From positions 1-64,000 of the forward strand of contig NZ_LLEI02000010.1 of the NCBI RefSeq assembly GCF_001399455.2: a stretch of DNA of 64,000 bases. Reading direction: 5' to 3'. Made by a program: the position numbers and the translations under genes. The stretch comes from Vibrio bivalvicida. Lineage in GTDB: Bacteria > Pseudomonadota > Gammaproteobacteria > Enterobacterales > Vibrionaceae. Numbering within the stretch: the stretch's first letter is position 1; every line of letters begins with the position of its first letter. This document shows, one piece after another, positions 44,198-53,276 of the stretch. Below the pieces are notes generated by a model. That model was not told the origin of the DNA and did not search any database. It saw only the letters and a program-made list of their open reading frames with translations.

Positions 44198-44785
44198 GTG
44201 TCAAATACAATTACTATTACAGAAACTGCCCAAAAACACTTTGCTAACCTATTAGGACAGCAGCCAGAAGGCACAAATATTCGTGTATTCGTGGTTAATC
44301 CTGGTACTCAAAACGCAGAGTGTGGCGTGTCTTACTGCCCGCCAGAAGCGGTAGAATCTACCGATACTGAATTGGCGTTTGAGTTCTTCTCAGCATTTGT
44401 TGATGAGCTAAGCCTGCCGTTCCTTGAAGACGCTGAAATTGATTTTGTAACTGACAAAATGGGCTCTCAGCTAACTTTGAAAGCACCAAACGCGAAAATG
44501 CGTAAGGTTTCTGATGATGCGCCTCTAGTAGAGCGTGTCGAGTACGTGATTCAGACTCAGGTTAACCCTCAACTTGCGGGTCACGGTGGCCATGTAAACC
44601 TAGTTGAAATCACAGACGAAGGCATTGCAATTGTTGCCTTTGGTGGCGGCTGTAACGGCTGTTCTATGGTTGATGTAACACTGAAGGAAGGTATCGAGAA
44701 AGAGCTTCTTCAGCAGTTTGAAGGCGAACTCTCTGCGGTACGCGATGCCACTGAACATGATCGCGGTGAGCACTCTTACTACTAA
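44198..44785 (+). CDS. nfuA: Fe-S biogenesis scaffold/carrier NfuA
   Basis: NfuA, 195 aa, carries 4Fe-4S clusters to targets under oxidative stress or iron limitation. The N-terminal degenerate A-type domain covers residues 1-95, and the C-terminal Nfu domain has the cluster-binding CNGCSM (CxxC) near residue 150. The start is GTG. The comF-nfuA order is conserved from E. coli (gntX-nfuA). Confidence 0.97.
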   Translation: MSNTITITETAQKHFANLLGQQPEGTNIRVFVVNPGTQNAECGVSYCPPEAVESTDTELAFEFFSAFVDELSLPFLEDAEIDFVTDKMGSQLTLKAPNAKMRKVSDDAPLVERVEYVIQTQVNPQLAGHGGHVNLVEITDEGIAIVAFGGGCNGCSMVDVTLKEGIEKELLQQFEGELSAVRDATEHDRGEHSYY

Positions 44786-44815
44786 GTGAGACGATTTAAG
44801 CGAATGAAAAACATA

Positions 44816-44843
44816 GGGTTGGCAGCGTTGCCGACCCTTTTTT
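44816..44843 (+). terminator. nfuA terminator
   Basis: GGGTTGGCA and TGCCGACCC form a 9-bp stem with loop GCGT, followed by six T residues. Confidence 0.92.
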
Positions 44844-44954
44844 GTTTTCAAAACTGATAGATTTCTCATATATTAGGGACTGTTGTTGTTTCGAGCAAAG
44901 TTCGTGATGATAGCGAAACCCTAGAACCTTCCCTTGATGCAAAGGAGTCAGCTT

Positions 44955-45503
44955 GTGGCCAAACGGAACCCTCCAGAAGTATTGGCGAAGCAGACTGTCG
45001 CGCAATCGCGATTGTTTGCAATTGAAGCGTTAGATTTGCGCTTTAGCAATGGTGAGCACCGAACCTACGAACGCATGAAACCAAGTGGACGTCATGCAGT
45101 CATGATGGTTCCTGTTACCGAGCAAGGTGACATCTTGTTAGTCAGAGAATATGCAGCGGGCACAGAACGTTATGAACTTGGCTTTCCTAAGGGGTTGATC
45201 GATCCAGGTGAGACGGCTCAGCAGGCGGCTGAACGTGAATTGAAAGAAGAGATTGGCTATGGCGCTAAAAAGCTAACGCCGTTAAAAGAAGTCGTTCTTG
45301 CACCGTCTTATTTCTCGAGCAAAATGACCCTATTCATCGCTGAGCAACTATACTCAGAGCAATTGGAAGGTGATGAACCAGAACCGTTAGAAGTGGTTCG
45401 TTGGCCTTTGGCACAAGCTGAAGAGCTGTTAACGCACCTCGATTTTTGTGAAGCGCGCAGTATTACTGCGTTGTTACTCGCTCTACGAATCTTAAAAACA
45501 TAA
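44955..45503 (+). CDS. nudE: ADP compounds hydrolase NudE
   Basis: NudE, 182 aa, is a Nudix hydrolase of ADP-ribose, NADH and Ap3A-type substrates. The Nudix box GLIDPGETAQQAAERELKEE (residues about 77-97) fits Gx5Ex5[UA]xREx2EExGU. I start at the GTG at 44955, seven bases after AAAGGAG; the longer TTG/ATG frame overlaps that ribosome site. It is followed by cysQ in the same direction, as in other gammaproteobacteria. Confidence 0.94.
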   Translation: MAKRNPPEVLAKQTVAQSRLFAIEALDLRFSNGEHRTYERMKPSGRHAVMMVPVTEQGDILLVREYAAGTERYELGFPKGLIDPGETAQQAAERELKEEIGYGAKKLTPLKEVVLAPSYFSSKMTLFIAEQLYSEQLEGDEPEPLEVVRWPLAQAEELLTHLDFCEARSITALLLALRILKT

Positions 45504-45564
45504 TTAACATTTTCCTCAGTGATGTCGCATGAGGAAAGAGTAGGTAGAGCGCTAAGGATTTTGT

Positions 45565-46392
45565 ATGCCAATGACAGAAGATCTCTCTCATCATTTGCCC
45601 GCAGTGATTGAAATTGCCCGCAGCGCAGGGCAGTTAATTCTCGATATTTACGAGAAAAAAGAGTACGAAGCTTTTACTAAAAGCGACGAAACACCAGTAA
45701 CTAGTGCCGATATTGCGGCGCATAAGTTGATTGTTGAAAAACTCACTGAGCTGACCCCTGATATTCCAGTGCTATCGGAAGAAGCGGCGGATATCAGCTT
45801 AGATAAGCGTTCACAATGGAGCCGCTATTGGTTAGTTGACCCGCTAGATGGAACCCAAGAGTTTATTGCCCGCAGTGGTGACTTTGCGACTATCATTGCG
45901 TTGGTCGAAAATCACAAGCCAGTGATGGGGGTGGTCTACGCTCCGGTCTCTGGGGTGACGTACTACGCTTACCAAGGTAAAGGGGCGTGGAAAATTCCAG
46001 ATTTAAGTGAAAGCGTGCGCATCAAAACGCATCAGCATGATGGCAAGCAAAGCCCCATTGCGATCGCGATTAGTCGTCGCCAAGATATCAATCGCATCAC
46101 AAGCCGCATGAGCAGTGGTTGGAATTATGATTTAGTGCCACTTGGCTCTGCAGCACTCAAAGCCTGTTTAGTTGCTGAAGGTGCAGTCGATTGTTATCTA
46201 AGACTCGGCCCAACCGGTGAGTGGGATACCGCCGCAACCCAGTGTATTGTCGAGGAAGCGGGTGGGCGCATTCTGAGTACCTTACTAGAGCCGCTTTCTT
46301 ATAACGAGCGCGACACACTAGAGAACCCAAACTTTATTGTGTTGGGTGATGAGAACTTACCGTGGGATGAGATTTTAAAGGTTAAGGATTAA
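45565..46392 (+). CDS. cysQ: 3'(2'),5'-bisphosphate nucleotidase CysQ
   Basis: CysQ, 275 aa, removes the 3'-phosphate from PAP formed in sulfate assimilation. It is a member of the inositol monophosphatase fold. The metal site has LSEEAA and VDPLDGTQEFI (motif DPLDGT), and the C-terminal motif is GEWDTAATQCIVEEAGG. The start ATG has AAGGA seven bases upstream. It ends just before the first mini-hairpin/heptamer module. Confidence 0.96.
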   Translation: MPMTEDLSHHLPAVIEIARSAGQLILDIYEKKEYEAFTKSDETPVTSADIAAHKLIVEKLTELTPDIPVLSEEAADISLDKRSQWSRYWLVDPLDGTQEFIARSGDFATIIALVENHKPVMGVVYAPVSGVTYYAYQGKGAWKIPDLSESVRIKTHQHDGKQSPIAIAISRRQDINRITSRMSSGWNYDLVPLGSAALKACLVAEGAVDCYLRLGPTGEWDTAATQCIVEEAGGRILSTLLEPLSYNERDTLENPNFIVLGDENLPWDEILKVKD

Positions 46393-46470
46393 AGAGCGAG
46401 AACGGACTGCGTCCTCGGGATCGCTGCGCTTCGAGAATCGAGACTGGACTGCGTCCTTCGAGTGGGGGAC
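46393..46470. repeat. mini-hairpin cluster downstream of cysQ
   Basis: This block directly follows the cysQ stop. It contains two copies of GGACTGCGTCC (46404-46414 and 46446-46456), each a 4-bp stem with a 3-base loop, linked by GAGAACG/CTTCGAG-type spacers and one CGCTGCGC unit. The same kind of block occurs at 48783-48862. It may serve as the cysQ 3' end, as no normal terminator follows cysQ. Confidence 0.75.
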
Positions 46471-46550
46471 GCAGAGTGAGTTGTGAACTGAACGAGTCTT
46501 TGATTTGAGGGCGTTGACAGGACTCGTTTCTAAAGAGCGATAATCATTCG

Positions 46551-46606
46551 TCTCTCGTCTCTCGTCTCTCGTCTCTCGTCTCTCGTGTCTCGTCTCTCGT
46601 CTCTCA
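46551..46606. repeat. heptamer tandem repeat, 8 units of TCTCTCG
   Basis: Eight contiguous 7-bp units: five perfect TCTCTCG, then TGTCTCG, TCTCTCG and TCTCTCA. The array ends exactly at the base before the recG stop codon (46607-46609, minus strand). A perfect inverted repeat AACGAGTC...GACTCGTT (46491-46528) lies just beyond it. Confidence 0.9.
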
Positions 46607-48685
46607 CTAAGCCTTCGAATACACATCTCTATCACCCAGCCAACGGTCGATAATGGCGACGGCGTTTTGTGGGAAGTTATCGTGAATGTGGCGTGCAATA
46701 CGCTGAACTTCGGGAATTAAGCGCTGATCACGGACTAAATCTGCAATTTTAAAGTCTGCCATACCTGTTTGCTTGGTGCCTAACAATTCACCCGGTCCAC
46801 GGATTTCTAAGTCACGCTGCGCAATAATGAAACCATCATTACTTTCGCGTAGAACACCTAAGCGTTTTTGGGCGGTTTTCGACAGCGGTGAATGGTAGAG
46901 CAGCACACAATGACTGGCGACACTGCCTCGACCTACACGACCACGTAGCTGGTGGAGCTGAGCTAAACCTAAACGTTCCGGGTTTTCGATAATCATTAAG
47001 CTAGAGTTAGGCACATCAACGCCTACTTCAATCACAGTTGTCGCGACCAAAAGGTGGAGCTTATTGTCCTTGAAGTCTTGCATCACCGCTTGCTTCTCGG
47101 CCGGCTTCATTCGACCGTGTACCAAGCCAATCTTTACGTCTGCTAATTTACGTTGTAGCTCTTCAGCCGTATCGGCTGCCGCTTGTGCCTCTAGCACTTC
47201 AGATTCATCAATTAAGGTACACACCCAGTAGGCTTGTTTGCCCTCGTTAAGACAAGCGTTGCGTACTCGCTCGACAATATCCTCGCGCTTGGTGTCCGGA
47301 ATGGCGACGGTTTGAATCGGCGTTCTCCCCGGTGGTAGCTCATCGATAACCGAAGTTTCAAGGTCGGCATAGGCGGTCATCGCTAGAGTGCGCGGAATCG
47401 GTGTCGCTGTCATGATTAATTGATGAGGGTAAGCACCTTGCTTTTCACCTTTTTCACGCAGTTCTAAGCGCTGGTGGACACCAAAACGGTGCTGCTCATC
47501 AATAATCACTAATGCTAAGTGGTGGAACTCTACATGCTCTTGGAATAGGGCGTGGGTACCGACTACCATTTGTGCTTCACCATTGGCGATCTGAGCAAGC
47601 TCCGCTTCTTTGGCTTTACCTTTCAATTTGCCAGCCAGCCAGCCAACCTTGATGCCCATAGGTTCGAGCCACTGAGCAAAGTTAATCGCGTGTTGCTCCG
47701 CGAGCAGTTCTGTAGGAGCCATCAAGGCGACTTGGTAGCCATGCTCAAGGGCACGCAGAGCTGCAAGCGCTGCGACTAGGGTTTTACCTGAGCCAACATC
47801 TCCTTGAACTAGACGCATCATAGGGTGCGATTTTTCGAGGTCTTGTTCGATTTCACCCACCACGCGTGCCTGAGCATTGGTCGGCGAGAAGGGAAGTTGG
47901 TCGAGCAGTTGCTGTTTGAGCTTGTTGCAGGCTGGTAGCGGTAATGCTATGTCTTGCTGACCTTTGCTGCGCACCGCCAACATCGATAGGTTTTGTGCCA
48001 GCAGCTCTTCCATAATCAAACGGATCTGCGCAGGATGTTTACCTTCGTCAAACTGCTCTAAGTTGATGTTTGGCGGTGGACGATGAATTGTGTGCAGTGC
48101 TTGTGCTAGGGTGATCTGGTGATCATACAGGCCATTGGGTAGCAGTTCTTGCACTGCCGCTTTGTCGAGTAACTCTAGTGCTTGCTCGGTTAAATTGCGC
48201 AGCGTCACCTGCCTTAAGCCATCCGTCGTCGGGTAGACTGGAGTAAGCGTTTGCTCTACTTGGGTGCTTTGGTTCGGTGCGTAGAATTTATAATCTGGAT
48301 GGACAATCTCTAGTCCGTAGCCACCACGCTTGATTTCACCATAAGCGTGAACGGTTTTACCTTCGGCGAAGTTGTTCTTCATTCCAGCAGTAAAATTGAA
48401 AAAACGCAGTGTGATGGTGCCGTTACCATCACTGATTTTCACTGACAGCATTTTACGTTTACCAAACAGGGTATCAACACTCATCACCTTGCCTTGCACC
48501 GCCGCCCATAGACCAGCATGCAGTTTTACAATCGGGTAGATACGAGTGCGATCTTCATAGCGCAGTGGAAGATGAAACAGAAGATCTTGAACGCTGTCGA
48601 GCCCAACTTTGGCTAACTTCTCGGCGACTTTGGCACCAACGCCAGTCAAAGAAGTGAGAGGAATCGCAGATAGCAGTTGGGACAT
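46607..48685 (-). CDS. recG: ATP-dependent DNA helicase RecG
   Basis: RecG, 692 aa, reverses stalled replication forks and branch-migrates junctions. An N-terminal wedge/OB domain (GLWAAVQGKVMSVDTLF) binds the fork. Helicase motifs are Walker A GDVGSGKT (near 300), DEQH (motif II), TATPIPRTLAM (motif III) and QLRGRVGRG (motif VI). The length matches E. coli RecG (693). In E. coli the order is spoT-trmH-recG, the same as here. Related repeat modules lie on both sides of the gene. Confidence 0.98.
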   Translation of the reverse strand: MSQLLSAIPLTSLTGVGAKVAEKLAKVGLDSVQDLLFHLPLRYEDRTRIYPIVKLHAGLWAAVQGKVMSVDTLFGKRKMLSVKISDGNGTITLRFFNFTAGMKNNFAEGKTVHAYGEIKRGGYGLEIVHPDYKFYAPNQSTQVEQTLTPVYPTTDGLRQVTLRNLTEQALELLDKAAVQELLPNGLYDHQITLAQALHTIHRPPPNINLEQFDEGKHPAQIRLIMEELLAQNLSMLAVRSKGQQDIALPLPACNKLKQQLLDQLPFSPTNAQARVVGEIEQDLEKSHPMMRLVQGDVGSGKTLVAALAALRALEHGYQVALMAPTELLAEQHAINFAQWLEPMGIKVGWLAGKLKGKAKEAELAQIANGEAQMVVGTHALFQEHVEFHHLALVIIDEQHRFGVHQRLELREKGEKQGAYPHQLIMTATPIPRTLAMTAYADLETSVIDELPPGRTPIQTVAIPDTKREDIVERVRNACLNEGKQAYWVCTLIDESEVLEAQAAADTAEELQRKLADVKIGLVHGRMKPAEKQAVMQDFKDNKLHLLVATTVIEVGVDVPNSSLMIIENPERLGLAQLHQLRGRVGRGSVASHCVLLYHSPLSKTAQKRLGVLRESNDGFIIAQRDLEIRGPGELLGTKQTGMADFKIADLVRDQRLIPEVQRIARHIHDNFPQNAVAIIDRWLGDRDVYSKA

Positions 48686-48782
48686 GACACAGCTCGCTCG
48701 TTATTTTGAGTAAGTGACTCAGTGAGTTAGATAAGACCCTGTTAGTTAACCATTGGGCTGTGTTTTTGTACAGGAAAAAATC

Positions 48783-48862
48783 GAATGAGAGATCGGGCTA
48801 CGCCCGCGAGAACGCTTTGCTCCGGGATTCTAGAACGGACTTCGTCCTTCGAGAGGTACGCG
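48783..48862. repeat. mini-hairpin cluster upstream of recG
   Basis: It holds CGGGCTACGCCCG (48794-48806; 5-bp stem, 3-base loop), an AACGCTTTGC unit and GGACTTCGTCC (48837-48847), separated by GAGAACG/GGATTC-type spacers. The design matches 46393-46470. The 306-base gap between trmH and recG holds this cluster, the trmH terminator and the heptamer array, and no gene. Confidence 0.75.
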
Positions 48863-48901
48863 TGGAGAAGTAGTCGTATGTTGTTACGCTTAATTGGTTC
48901 T

Positions 48902-48932
48902 GAAAAGAAGGGTTGACGTAAAACGCCAACCC
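48902..48932 (-). terminator. trmH terminator
   Basis: On the minus strand GGGTTGGCG-TTTTA-CGTCAACCC is a 9-bp stem (one G-T) followed by TTCTTTTC. It lies about 60 bases past the trmH stop, beyond the heptamer array. Confidence 0.8.
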
Positions 48933-48940
48933 ATCAAATT

Positions 48941-48995
48941 TTCTCGATTCTCGATTCTCGATTCTCGATTCTCGATTCTCGATTCTCGATTCTAC
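48941..48995. repeat. heptamer tandem repeat, 7 perfect units of TTCTCGA
   Basis: Seven perfect copies of TTCTCGA plus a partial TTCTAC. The array runs into the trmH stop codon (48992-48994, minus strand), so trmH ends TAG-AATCGAGAATCGAG. It has no deviation in 49 bases, suggesting recent expansion or active length change. Confidence 0.93.
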
Positions 48996-49675
48996 TTCTT
49001 CTGCATCTCTGCCCACCATTCGTCATCGGCAATGATCTGGCCTTGTTCGTCTAGTGGCGGGTAAGGGAGCTTTTTGCGCTTGGCGACTTTAGCTAGCACT
49101 GGATGGCCACGTTCGAACAGTAGGCGATGAATGGTTTCCTCTGGTACAGAGCTGACATTATTGTCGTACATGCCAGCGGCTTCGCGTTGACGCTGTGCTT
49201 CATAAAGAATGACTGCACTGGCTACCGATACGTTGAGAGACTGCACCATGCCTACCATAGGCACGATGATGTCCTGATCGGCAAGTTGCTTCGCTTTTTC
49301 AGAAGCCCCGACCTTTTCACTGCCGAGAATAATCGCAGTTGGTTTGGTGTAGTCAATTTCTCGAAAATCGACCGCAGTTTCGGATAGATTAGTGACGAGA
49401 ACCTGCATACCTTGGGCTTTAAGTTCAGTAATAGCCTCGTCGATAGAGTCATGCGTTTCAACGTCTACCCAGTTACGGGCACCAGCAGAAGTATGGCTCA
49501 GTGTACGCATCTCATTTGGCCATACCGCGTGAATCTTGTGAATACCCGTTGCATCGGCAGTACGGATAACGGCAGAAACGTTGTTTGGCTTGTGAACTTC
49601 TTCCAGACAAAGGGTTAAATCAGCTTGGCGGGCCTTGAGGACTTGTTGGATACGATTGTAGCGTTCTAAATTCAT
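48992..49675 (-). CDS. trmH: tRNA (guanosine(18)-2'-O)-methyltransferase TrmH
   Basis: TrmH/SpoU, 227 aa, is an SPOUT methyltransferase for Gm18 of tRNA. Motif 1 is NVSAVIRTADATGIHKIH (Arg41-type catalytic residue), motif 2 AIILGSEKVGAS and motif 3 IIVPMVGMVQSLNVSVASAV. The C-terminal TrmH extension (LLFERGHPVLAKVAKRK) is present. I start at the ATG at 49673-49675, since the longer frame opens at a TTG. It is downstream of spoT with a terminator between. Confidence 0.95.
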   Translation of the reverse strand: MNLERYNRIQQVLKARQADLTLCLEEVHKPNNVSAVIRTADATGIHKIHAVWPNEMRTLSHTSAGARNWVDVETHDSIDEAITELKAQGMQVLVTNLSETAVDFREIDYTKPTAIILGSEKVGASEKAKQLADQDIIVPMVGMVQSLNVSVASAVILYEAQRQREAAGMYDNNVSSVPEETIHRLLFERGHPVLAKVAKRKKLPYPPLDEQGQIIADDEWWAEMQKK

Positions 49676-49684
49676 AATCTTACA

Positions 49685-49720
49685 CAAAAGAAAAGCCCTT
49701 GAAATGGTGATTTCAAGGGC
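49685..49720 (-). terminator. spoT-trmH intergenic terminator
   Basis: On the minus strand GCCCTTGAAAT-CACC-ATTTCAAGGGC is a perfect 11-bp stem followed by TTTTCTTTTG. It lies 23 bases after the spoT stop and directly before trmH, so trmH is expressed by read-through or from its own promoter. Confidence 0.87.
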
Positions 49721-49743
49721 GATTAAGTATTTAAATCAAACGG

Positions 49744-51861
49744 TTAGTTCTTGCGGCGACGAACTTTTAGCGTCTGTGGCATGGCTTTAATCTTACGCAT
49801 AATGCCAGCAAGGTGAACACGATCTTTGGTCGTTAGCAGTACTGTCACTGTGTATAAGCGACCATCACGCTCTTCGGTTGAAAGTCCGTGAATGTTTGAG
49901 CCCGTTTTTGAAATAACATTGGTCAGCTCTGCGAGTGCACCTTGACGATTTTGAACGTCGACAGTGACTTCAGTGATGAACTCTTTGTCGTAATCATCAG
50001 ACCATTCCACCGCCATGTACTTATCTGGCTCTTTCTGATAACCGCGTACATTCGGACACATCTCGCGGTGGACCACCAGACCTCGGCCCGGTGAAACGTG
50101 AGCGATAATGTGGTCATCTGGGATCGGGTGACAACAGTTGGCGAACGTCAGCAAAATACCTTCCGCACCGCGGATCGGCAGTTTCTTCTTACCGTCGTTA
50201 TTACTTTCAACTTCTGTCAGCTCATCAGCATCGCCCAATAAGCGACGCGCAATGACAATGCTCATCAATTCGCCAAGACCGATATCTGCCAGCAGATCGT
50301 CGATCGAGTCTACTTTTAGATCAGTCAGAACATGGTTGATGTTCTCTTCATCAATATCTGATAGCGAAAGTTCGCCCAAGGCATGGTTAAGCAGGCGGCG
50401 ACCCAGTGTAATCGACTCTTCACGACGCATAGTTTTCAGAACCTGACGGATCTTAGTACGAGCACGAGAAGTCACCACGTAGTTGAGCCATGCAGCATTG
50501 GGGCGTGCCCCCGGAGCACTGATTATCTCAATCGTCTGACCGTTTTTCAGCGATTTACTCAGTGGGTAAGGGTTACGATCAACACGAGCACCGACACAGG
50601 TATTACCAACATCAGTATGTACGGCGTAAGCGAAATCTACCGCAGTTGCGCCAACAGGCAGCTCGACAATGCGACCTTTTGGTGTAAAGACGTAAATCTC
50701 GTCTGGGAACAGATCCGATTTAACGTTCTCGATGAATTCAAATGAATTACCGGCACTTTGCTGTAGCTCAAGCAGGCTTTGCATCCAACGCTGAGCTTTG
50801 ACTTGCGCTGTTGTGCCTGTGCGCTCTCCGGTACCTTTATATGACCAGTGAGCCGCGACACCTTTGTCTGCCATTTGATCCATATCTTCGGTACGGATCT
50901 GAACTTCAACCGGTACACCATGAGGGCCAACCATTGAAGTGTGGATAGATTGATAGCCGTTCGCTTTTGGTACCGCGATGTAGTCTTTCATGCGACCCGG
51001 ACGCGGCTTGTAGAGGCTATGAACCTGACCAAGCACTCGGTAACAGGTATCGGCATTATCGACTACCACGCGGAAAGCGTAGATATCCATAATGGTATGG
51101 AAGCGTTGTTCTTTGGTCTTCATCTTGTTGTAGATGGAGAAAAGGTTTTTCTCTCGACCAAAAACACGCGCTTTCAAGCCGACTTCTTCAAGGCGACCTT
51201 CAATCTCGTCATGAATACGTTGAATCATCTCCTTTCGATTACCACGCGCTGCTTTAACTACCTCTTTGAGAACGCGATAGCGGTTCGGGTAGAGCGCTTC
51301 AAAACCTAGCTCTTCGAGCTCAGTTTTGATGTTGTGGATACCAAGGCGATGCGCTAGTGGAGAATAGATTTCTAGTGTTTCGCGGGCGATACGACGTTTT
51401 TTGTCTGGACGAAGAGCACCGAGCGTGCGCATATTGTGCGTACGGTCAGCAAGTTTGATCAGAATAACGCGGATGTCTTGCACCATGGCAAGAACCATCT
51501 TACGGAAGTTTTCTGCCTGAGCTTCCTTGCGATCGCGAAACTTAAGCTTATCAAGCTTAGAAACGCCATCCACCAGCTCTGCAACGGTATTGCCAAATTG
51601 AGCTTCAAGCTCTTCTTTGGTGACTTCGGTATCTTCAATAACGTCGTGAAGAAGGGCTGCTTGTAGGGTTTCAATATCAAGGCGCATTTCAGCCAAGATA
51701 CGAGCTACAGCAACAGGGTGGATGATATAAGGTTCCCCACTAGAGCGGGTTTGCCCTTCATGGGCATCTTTCGCTACCACATAAGATTGACGCAGAGCCT
51801 CAATTTGAGGCTCTGTTAGGTATTCTTGGGCAACGTCTTTGAGGCTATCAAATAGATACAA
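49744..51861 (-). CDS. spoT: bifunctional (p)ppGpp synthase/hydrolase SpoT
   Basis: SpoT, 705 aa. The HD hydrolase domain (LLHDVIEDT near 70), the synthetase domain (YNKMKTKEQRFHTIMDIYAFRVVV near 250), a TGS domain (DEIYVFTPKGRIVELPVGA near 390) and a C-terminal ACT domain (VDVQNRQGALAELTNVIS) are present. The start is TTG, as in E. coli spoT. The rpoZ-spoT-trmH-recG order is conserved. The hydrolase motif indicates it is SpoT and not RelA. Confidence 0.97.
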   Translation of the reverse strand: MYLFDSLKDVAQEYLTEPQIEALRQSYVVAKDAHEGQTRSSGEPYIIHPVAVARILAEMRLDIETLQAALLHDVIEDTEVTKEELEAQFGNTVAELVDGVSKLDKLKFRDRKEAQAENFRKMVLAMVQDIRVILIKLADRTHNMRTLGALRPDKKRRIARETLEIYSPLAHRLGIHNIKTELEELGFEALYPNRYRVLKEVVKAARGNRKEMIQRIHDEIEGRLEEVGLKARVFGREKNLFSIYNKMKTKEQRFHTIMDIYAFRVVVDNADTCYRVLGQVHSLYKPRPGRMKDYIAVPKANGYQSIHTSMVGPHGVPVEVQIRTEDMDQMADKGVAAHWSYKGTGERTGTTAQVKAQRWMQSLLELQQSAGNSFEFIENVKSDLFPDEIYVFTPKGRIVELPVGATAVDFAYAVHTDVGNTCVGARVDRNPYPLSKSLKNGQTIEIISAPGARPNAAWLNYVVTSRARTKIRQVLKTMRREESITLGRRLLNHALGELSLSDIDEENINHVLTDLKVDSIDDLLADIGLGELMSIVIARRLLGDADELTEVESNNDGKKKLPIRGAEGILLTFANCCHPIPDDHIIAHVSPGRGLVVHREMCPNVRGYQKEPDKYMAVEWSDDYDKEFITEVTVDVQNRQGALAELTNVISKTGSNIHGLSTEERDGRLYTVTVLLTTKDRVHLAGIMRKIKAMPQTLKVRRRKN

Positions 51862-51902
51862 ACTTTAGGCCCGGAAGATAGTTGTTGTGACGAGAAGGCT
51901 AA

Positions 51903-52175
51903 TTAGCGGCTGTGAGCGATGCTGCTTACAGCTGCTAGTTCAGCGGCTTCTTGCTCTTGCTGCTCTTGACGCTCACGTGCATCAAGAATCTCTTTAGTGA
52001 TAAGGCCTTCTTCGATTTCGCGTAGAGCGATAACCGTTTGCTTATCATTCTCTTCTGGCACTAGTGAATCTTTGCCACCAGTTTGCATTTGACGAGCGCG
52101 GCGTGCCGCAATTAGAACTAGGTCGAAACGGTTGCCAACTTTTTCAACAGCGTCTTGTACAGTTACGCGTGCCAT
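51903..52175 (-). CDS. rpoZ: RNA polymerase omega subunit
   Basis: RpoZ, 90 aa, helps assemble RNA polymerase and forms part of a ppGpp site. It begins [30 protein letters not shown], matching the family throughout. It sits between gmk and spoT, linking stringent-response genes. The short gap to spoT (41 bases) suggests cotranscription. Confidence 0.97.
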   Translation of the reverse strand: MARVTVQDAVEKVGNRFDLVLIAARRARQMQTGGKDSLVPEENDKQTVIALREIEEGLITKEILDARERQEQQEQEAAELAAVSSIAHSR

Positions 52176-52271
52176 GAGAACTCCAAATTAGTTAACTAAA
52201 TTTTTGAATGACGAGAAATTATACAGGCTGACAGTTCCTAGTGTCTAGGATCTGTTTGTGTTTCCTGCTAT

Positions 52272-53036
<765 letters not shown>

Positions 53037-53164
53037 TTAGGACAACTTGCAATAACTGATTAGTTATCACAGTTTTCAGCCAGCAGAGTACTAAGACAAT
53101 ATTCAACAGATTCACCGCCTGAAGCAATCGTTTGCTATTGTTGTGTGTTTAGCAGAGAAAAGCG

Positions 53165-53192
53165 TTGAGTTTTTATTCGAGATCCTTACAAT
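53165..53192 (+). promoter_or_regulatory. sigma-70-type promoter of the purine permease
   Basis: TTGAGT (53165-53170) and TACAAT (53187-53192) are separated by 16 bases. The predicted start is about 53199, some ten bases before the riboswitch aptamer. The rest of the gap towards gmk (52896-53164) holds no gene or clear signal that I can support. Confidence 0.65.
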
Positions 53193-53194
53193 CC

Positions 53195-53210
53195 GCGCAA
53201 ACGATTAAAT
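53195..53210. promoter_or_regulatory. probable PurR operator
   Basis: GCGCAAACGATTAAAT matches the PurR consensus (ACGCAAACGTTTNCNT) at 11 of 14 informative bases. It covers the predicted transcription start, where a repressor would block initiation. Confidence 0.5.
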
Positions 53211-53276
53211 GCTGTATATGTCTAATAAAATGGATTGGACGTTTCTACCACTGAGCCTACCTTAGTGACTACAGTA
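53210..53276 (+). promoter_or_regulatory. purine riboswitch aptamer, guanine type
   Basis: The three-way junction can be drawn in full. P1: CTGTA 53212-53216 with TACAG 53270-53274. P2: GTCTAAT 53220-53226 with ATTGGAC 53234-53240, loop AAAATGG. J2/3: GTTTCTAC 53241-53248, identical to the purine class. P3: CACTGAG 53249-53255 with CTTAGTG 53261-53267. J3/1: AC at 53268-53269 supplies cytosine at the specificity position (C74 in xpt numbering), which indicates guanine/hypoxanthine. GG at the end of L2 can pair with CC at the start of L3. L3 is short (CCTAC) and differs from the usual CCGUAAA. No terminator follows, so control may act on translation. Confidence 0.85.

Noticed and set aside
46375..46698. 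Minus-strand frame with ERRETRDERRET-type repeats
   Set aside because: The repeats are translation of the heptamer array, and the frame overlaps the 3' end of recG in a different phase.
46551..48995. Heptamer arrays as CRISPR-like repeats
   Set aside because: Units are contiguous 7-mers with no spacers, and no cas genes are near.
48798..49019. Minus-strand frame with repeated ESRIENR
   Set aside because: It is translation of the TTCTCGA array and overlaps trmH in another frame.
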